The translations under genes were made by a program, and so were the position numbers. Source: Oceanobacter antarcticus (lineage in GTDB: Bacteria; Pseudomonadota; Gammaproteobacteria; Pseudomonadales; Oceanobacteraceae). Taken from it: a stretch of 64,000 nucleotides of DNA. Of this stretch, positions 62,143-64,000 are shown one piece after another. The stretch's first letter is position 1. Every line of letters starts with the position of its first letter. The DNA is taken from NCBI RefSeq assembly GCF_044962685.1, contig NZ_JBBKTX010000006.1, positions 1-64,000 on the forward strand. The letters are read 5' to 3'. The notes beneath the pieces are model-generated. The model saw only the letters and a program-made list of their open reading frames with translations, made no database searches and was not told where the DNA came from.

Positions 62143-63526
62143 CAGAATCCCCATCACTGACCATGATCACCCGAGCAGTTGCTTGCTTGTCATATGAGGT
62201 ATCCGTTTTACCATACAAATTAACCATCCAGGCCTGATCCGGAGCATCGGCGCGGGTCGTCGACGTCCAGTAGTAATAATCCAGAGCCAACTTACAACCA
62301 CCTCCATCCAGCAGACAAGCCCCGGCAATATCTGAAATCGAGCGTAATTCCGACACCACTGGCAAGCGCCAGCTGCTCTCGCCACAGAGGGTTCGCCGAT
62401 TAAGAGCCATCGCATAAGCAGCGGTATTGCAGACACCAGCGACACATTCCGGCCCCGCTTCCAGCCCAGAATATCCACCGTTAGTCGTTTCATCGGCCAG
62501 ATACCAGCTGAACTGATGCACCGGATTACGTAGGGAAGTTGCTGAGTTTTTCAGCTCCACCACCAATCCGCTGACATTGTCACGAATACAATCCGCCTGT
62601 TCGCTACCGGGCGACAACACCGTACCGTCAGCATCCAGCAAGGTCCAGTCAAAGCCCCCCAGGCCGACGCCCGTTTTATTGAGACTGCCCGCCGCTGCCG
62701 CTGCGGTACGTCCCGACTCTGCATCCTGCCCGATCAGCCCCGTCACCGGACAATCAGCCCAGTTGCCGTCAAGATCCACACACTGGCTGACCGTCGTGTC
62801 ATTCAACGGACTGGTATAAGTAAAAGCCTTGCCGATCACCCTTGCTACTTCTGCGGTGGGCTGACTTTCTGCGACCAGGGTGTCGCTGGTGTAAGTTGCC
62901 ACAAGCAAAAAGAAATATTTCTGACCGTTAGTAAAATTCATCTGATAGCTGGTCGTGGTGATTCCACTTTCAACGCCAGCACCATCCAGTGATTCGTAAT
63001 AAATCAGCGAACTGATGGCATTAAACGTTTGGCGGGCGTAATACACAGAGTAAGTAATCTCTCCATCAGCACCATCCGGTAAACTGATGGCATCCCAATC
63101 GAGTACAACCCCACTGGCATTAACCGGGGATCTGACCTTGAAACTGGTCGGGGCTGCTATTCCTGCCGCCACAATCACCGTCACCTTCGCGCTGGAACTG
63201 CCGCCCTGGTTATCCGTTGCCGCGATACGAAACACCAGCTCATACCCGTCCAGTCCAACAGGTGCTTCAAAGGTCAGTGTATCGGTCGCTGCCCCCTCAA
63301 CCTCTACGACCTCGCCAGACACTTGCTCCCAGAGATACCCCTCAATCGAGCCATCTACATCACTGGCAGTGCTCCTCAAGGTGACCTCTGCGCCACCGGC
63401 AACGGCGATCGTGGAAACCACCGAGAGCGAGGGAGCCGTATTCGTATCGCCATTGGAAGCGCCGCAACCAGTAAGCAAAGAGAAGCAACCAAACAGAGCG
63501 AGAGCACGCAGCAGCAAAATACACAC
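62135..63526 (-). CDS. Surface lipoprotein with PKD-like, FN3 and DUF1566 domains, module copy 1
   Basis: A 463-aa lipoprotein with lipobox LLTGC near residue 21. It has one PKD-like domain (SVVSTIAVAGGAEVTL to SSAKVTVIVAAG), an FN3-like domain (VVLDWDAISLPDG, YSVYYARQTFN) and a C-terminal DUF1566 domain (CIRDNVSGLVVELKNS, LCGESSWRLPVVSELRS, YYWTSTTRAD). It shares layout and several phrases (VYYARQT/VYYARET, GQDAESGR/GQDADYGR, CNTAAY) with the copy at 59811-61580 but has one PKD-like domain fewer. The start is GTG 63526, or TTG 63517 with AGGTG upstream. Confidence 0.8.
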   Translation of the reverse strand: MCILLLRALALFGCFSLLTGCGASNGDTNTAPSLSVVSTIAVAGGAEVTLRSTASDVDGSIEGYLWEQVSGEVVEVEGAATDTLTFEAPVGLDGYELVFRIAATDNQGGSSSAKVTVIVAAGIAAPTSFKVRSPVNASGVVLDWDAISLPDGADGEITYSVYYARQTFNAISSLIYYESLDGAGVESGITTTSYQMNFTNGQKYFFLLVATYTSDTLVAESQPTAEVARVIGKAFTYTSPLNDTTVSQCVDLDGNWADCPVTGLIGQDAESGRTAAAAAGSLNKTGVGLGGFDWTLLDADGTVLSPGSEQADCIRDNVSGLVVELKNSATSLRNPVHQFSWYLADETTNGGYSGLEAGPECVAGVCNTAAYAMALNRRTLCGESSWRLPVVSELRSISDIAGACLLDGGGCKLALDYYYWTSTTRADAPDQAWMVNLYGKTDTSYDKQATARVIMVSDGDSDE

Positions 63527-63647
63527 CTGAGGTGGCGAGGAAGGCTCGAATTATAACGACTATTTCATAGAATTCGACCAGACAGGCAATGCCTGACATA
63601 AATATAAATATACCCGTGGCCGCAATATAAGGATATTCAATCTATCC

Positions 63648-63678
63648 AAAAAAAACGGGAGCTTACCGGCTCCCGTTT
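63648..63678 (-). terminator. Intrinsic terminator of aspS
   Basis: ACGGGAGC (63655-63662) and GCTCCCGT (63669-63676) pair with a 6-base loop. On the minus strand the stem is followed by TTTTTTTGG. It lies 22 bp after the aspS stop. Confidence 0.9.
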
Positions 63679-63697
63679 ATCATGGCACAGCAATCAC

Positions 63698-64000
63698 TTA
63701 ACTCGCTGATTCAGCCTTTGGCTTTTCGCGCAGCTTGATATGCAAATCGCGCAACTGGGCGTTGCTCACCTCGCCTGGTGCCTTGGTCATGACACAGGCC
63801 GCTGACTGGGTTTTCGGGAAGGCAATCACTTCACGAATGGAGTTTGCACCAGTCATCAACATAATCAGACGATCCAGACCAAAGGCCAGACCACCGTGCG
63901 GTGGAGCACCAAACTTCAGCGCATCGAGCAGGAAGCCAAACTTTTCTTGCTGTTCTTCTTCACTGATACCCAGGGCACGGAATACCGCATGCTGCATCGA
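63698..64000 (-). CDS. aspS: Aspartyl-tRNA synthetase, C-terminal end (cut by window edge)
   Basis: The last 100 residues of AspS. Class II motif 3 is present as APPHGGLAFGLDRLIMLMTG, followed by SIREVIAFPKTQSAACVMT and the family C terminus LRDLHIKLREK. The frame continues past base 64000, so the anticodon-binding and most catalytic parts are outside. In the visible part nothing is missing. Confidence 0.95.
   Translation of the reverse strand, partial: SMQHAVFRALGISEEEQQEKFGFLLDALKFGAPPHGGLAFGLDRLIMLMTGANSIREVIAFPKTQSAACVMTKAPGEVSNAQLRDLHIKLREKPKAESAS

Overview
The window reads as one contiguous chromosomal stretch of a free-living gammaproteobacterium. The housekeeping genes (dapE, rlmA, holC, valS, hpt, queF, msrB next to alaA, pdxB, acnB, aspS) look like their Pseudomonas counterparts in protein sequence, and several small linkages do too. 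Together with bacteriohemerythrins, a MASE2-type adenylate cyclase and a TRAP binding protein, this suggests a marine or aquatic member of the Oceanospirillales/Pseudomonadales. That placement is inference; no rRNA gene is present. Coding density is high, genes often overlap by 4 bp (ATGA), and no CRISPR array or prophage is visible.

Layout. 1-1260: 3' end of an IS66-family element followed by a degenerate second IS66-like fragment. 1355-7094 (minus): tripartite RND efflux operon, preceded by a six-unit 12-bp tandem repeat. 7457-9831: CheX-like protein, hypoxanthine phosphoribosyltransferase, Slp-type lipoprotein. 9974-16657 (plus): dapE-rlmA and holC-(hypothetical)-valS. 16814-17592: MntA/HepT toxin-antitoxin pair. 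17753-25612: orphan TRAP binding protein, bacteriohemerythrin, polytopic membrane protein, HipBA pair with an operator-like inverted repeat, AlkB-type dioxygenase and a stand-alone Fe-S oxidoreductase subunit. 25928-36701: glutathione transferase, second bacteriohemerythrin, rlmF, trkH, MFS carrier, SRPBCC protein, YegD-type Hsp70 and the DUF2868/DUF3482 GTPase pair. 37121-42572: tRNA-Ser, membrane adenylate cyclase, ABC-2 exporter with queF, then a duplicated tRNA-Glu/tRNA-Gly operon.

42657-52357 (minus) is a surface glycan operon. A kpsM-kpsT-kpsE-kpsD/wza-like export block of ordinary composition leads into five strongly AT-rich genes: three GT-B-like proteins, a DUF115/GT42-like protein and an alpha/beta-hydrolase. 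The AT-rich part ends beside the tRNA operon. No kpsC/kpsS-like, wzx-like or wzy-like gene lies inside it.

52524-59135 returns to housekeeping genes (msrB, alaA, pdxB, acnB). 59263-63526 (minus) holds a twice-repeated two-gene module: a PKD/FN3/DUF1566 lipoprotein followed by a small secreted DUF1566 protein. The window closes inside aspS.

The two loci most worth attention are the glycan operon and the duplicated DUF1566 lipoprotein module. A recurring minor theme is short tandem duplications, mostly with periods that are multiples of three, in or beside several genes.
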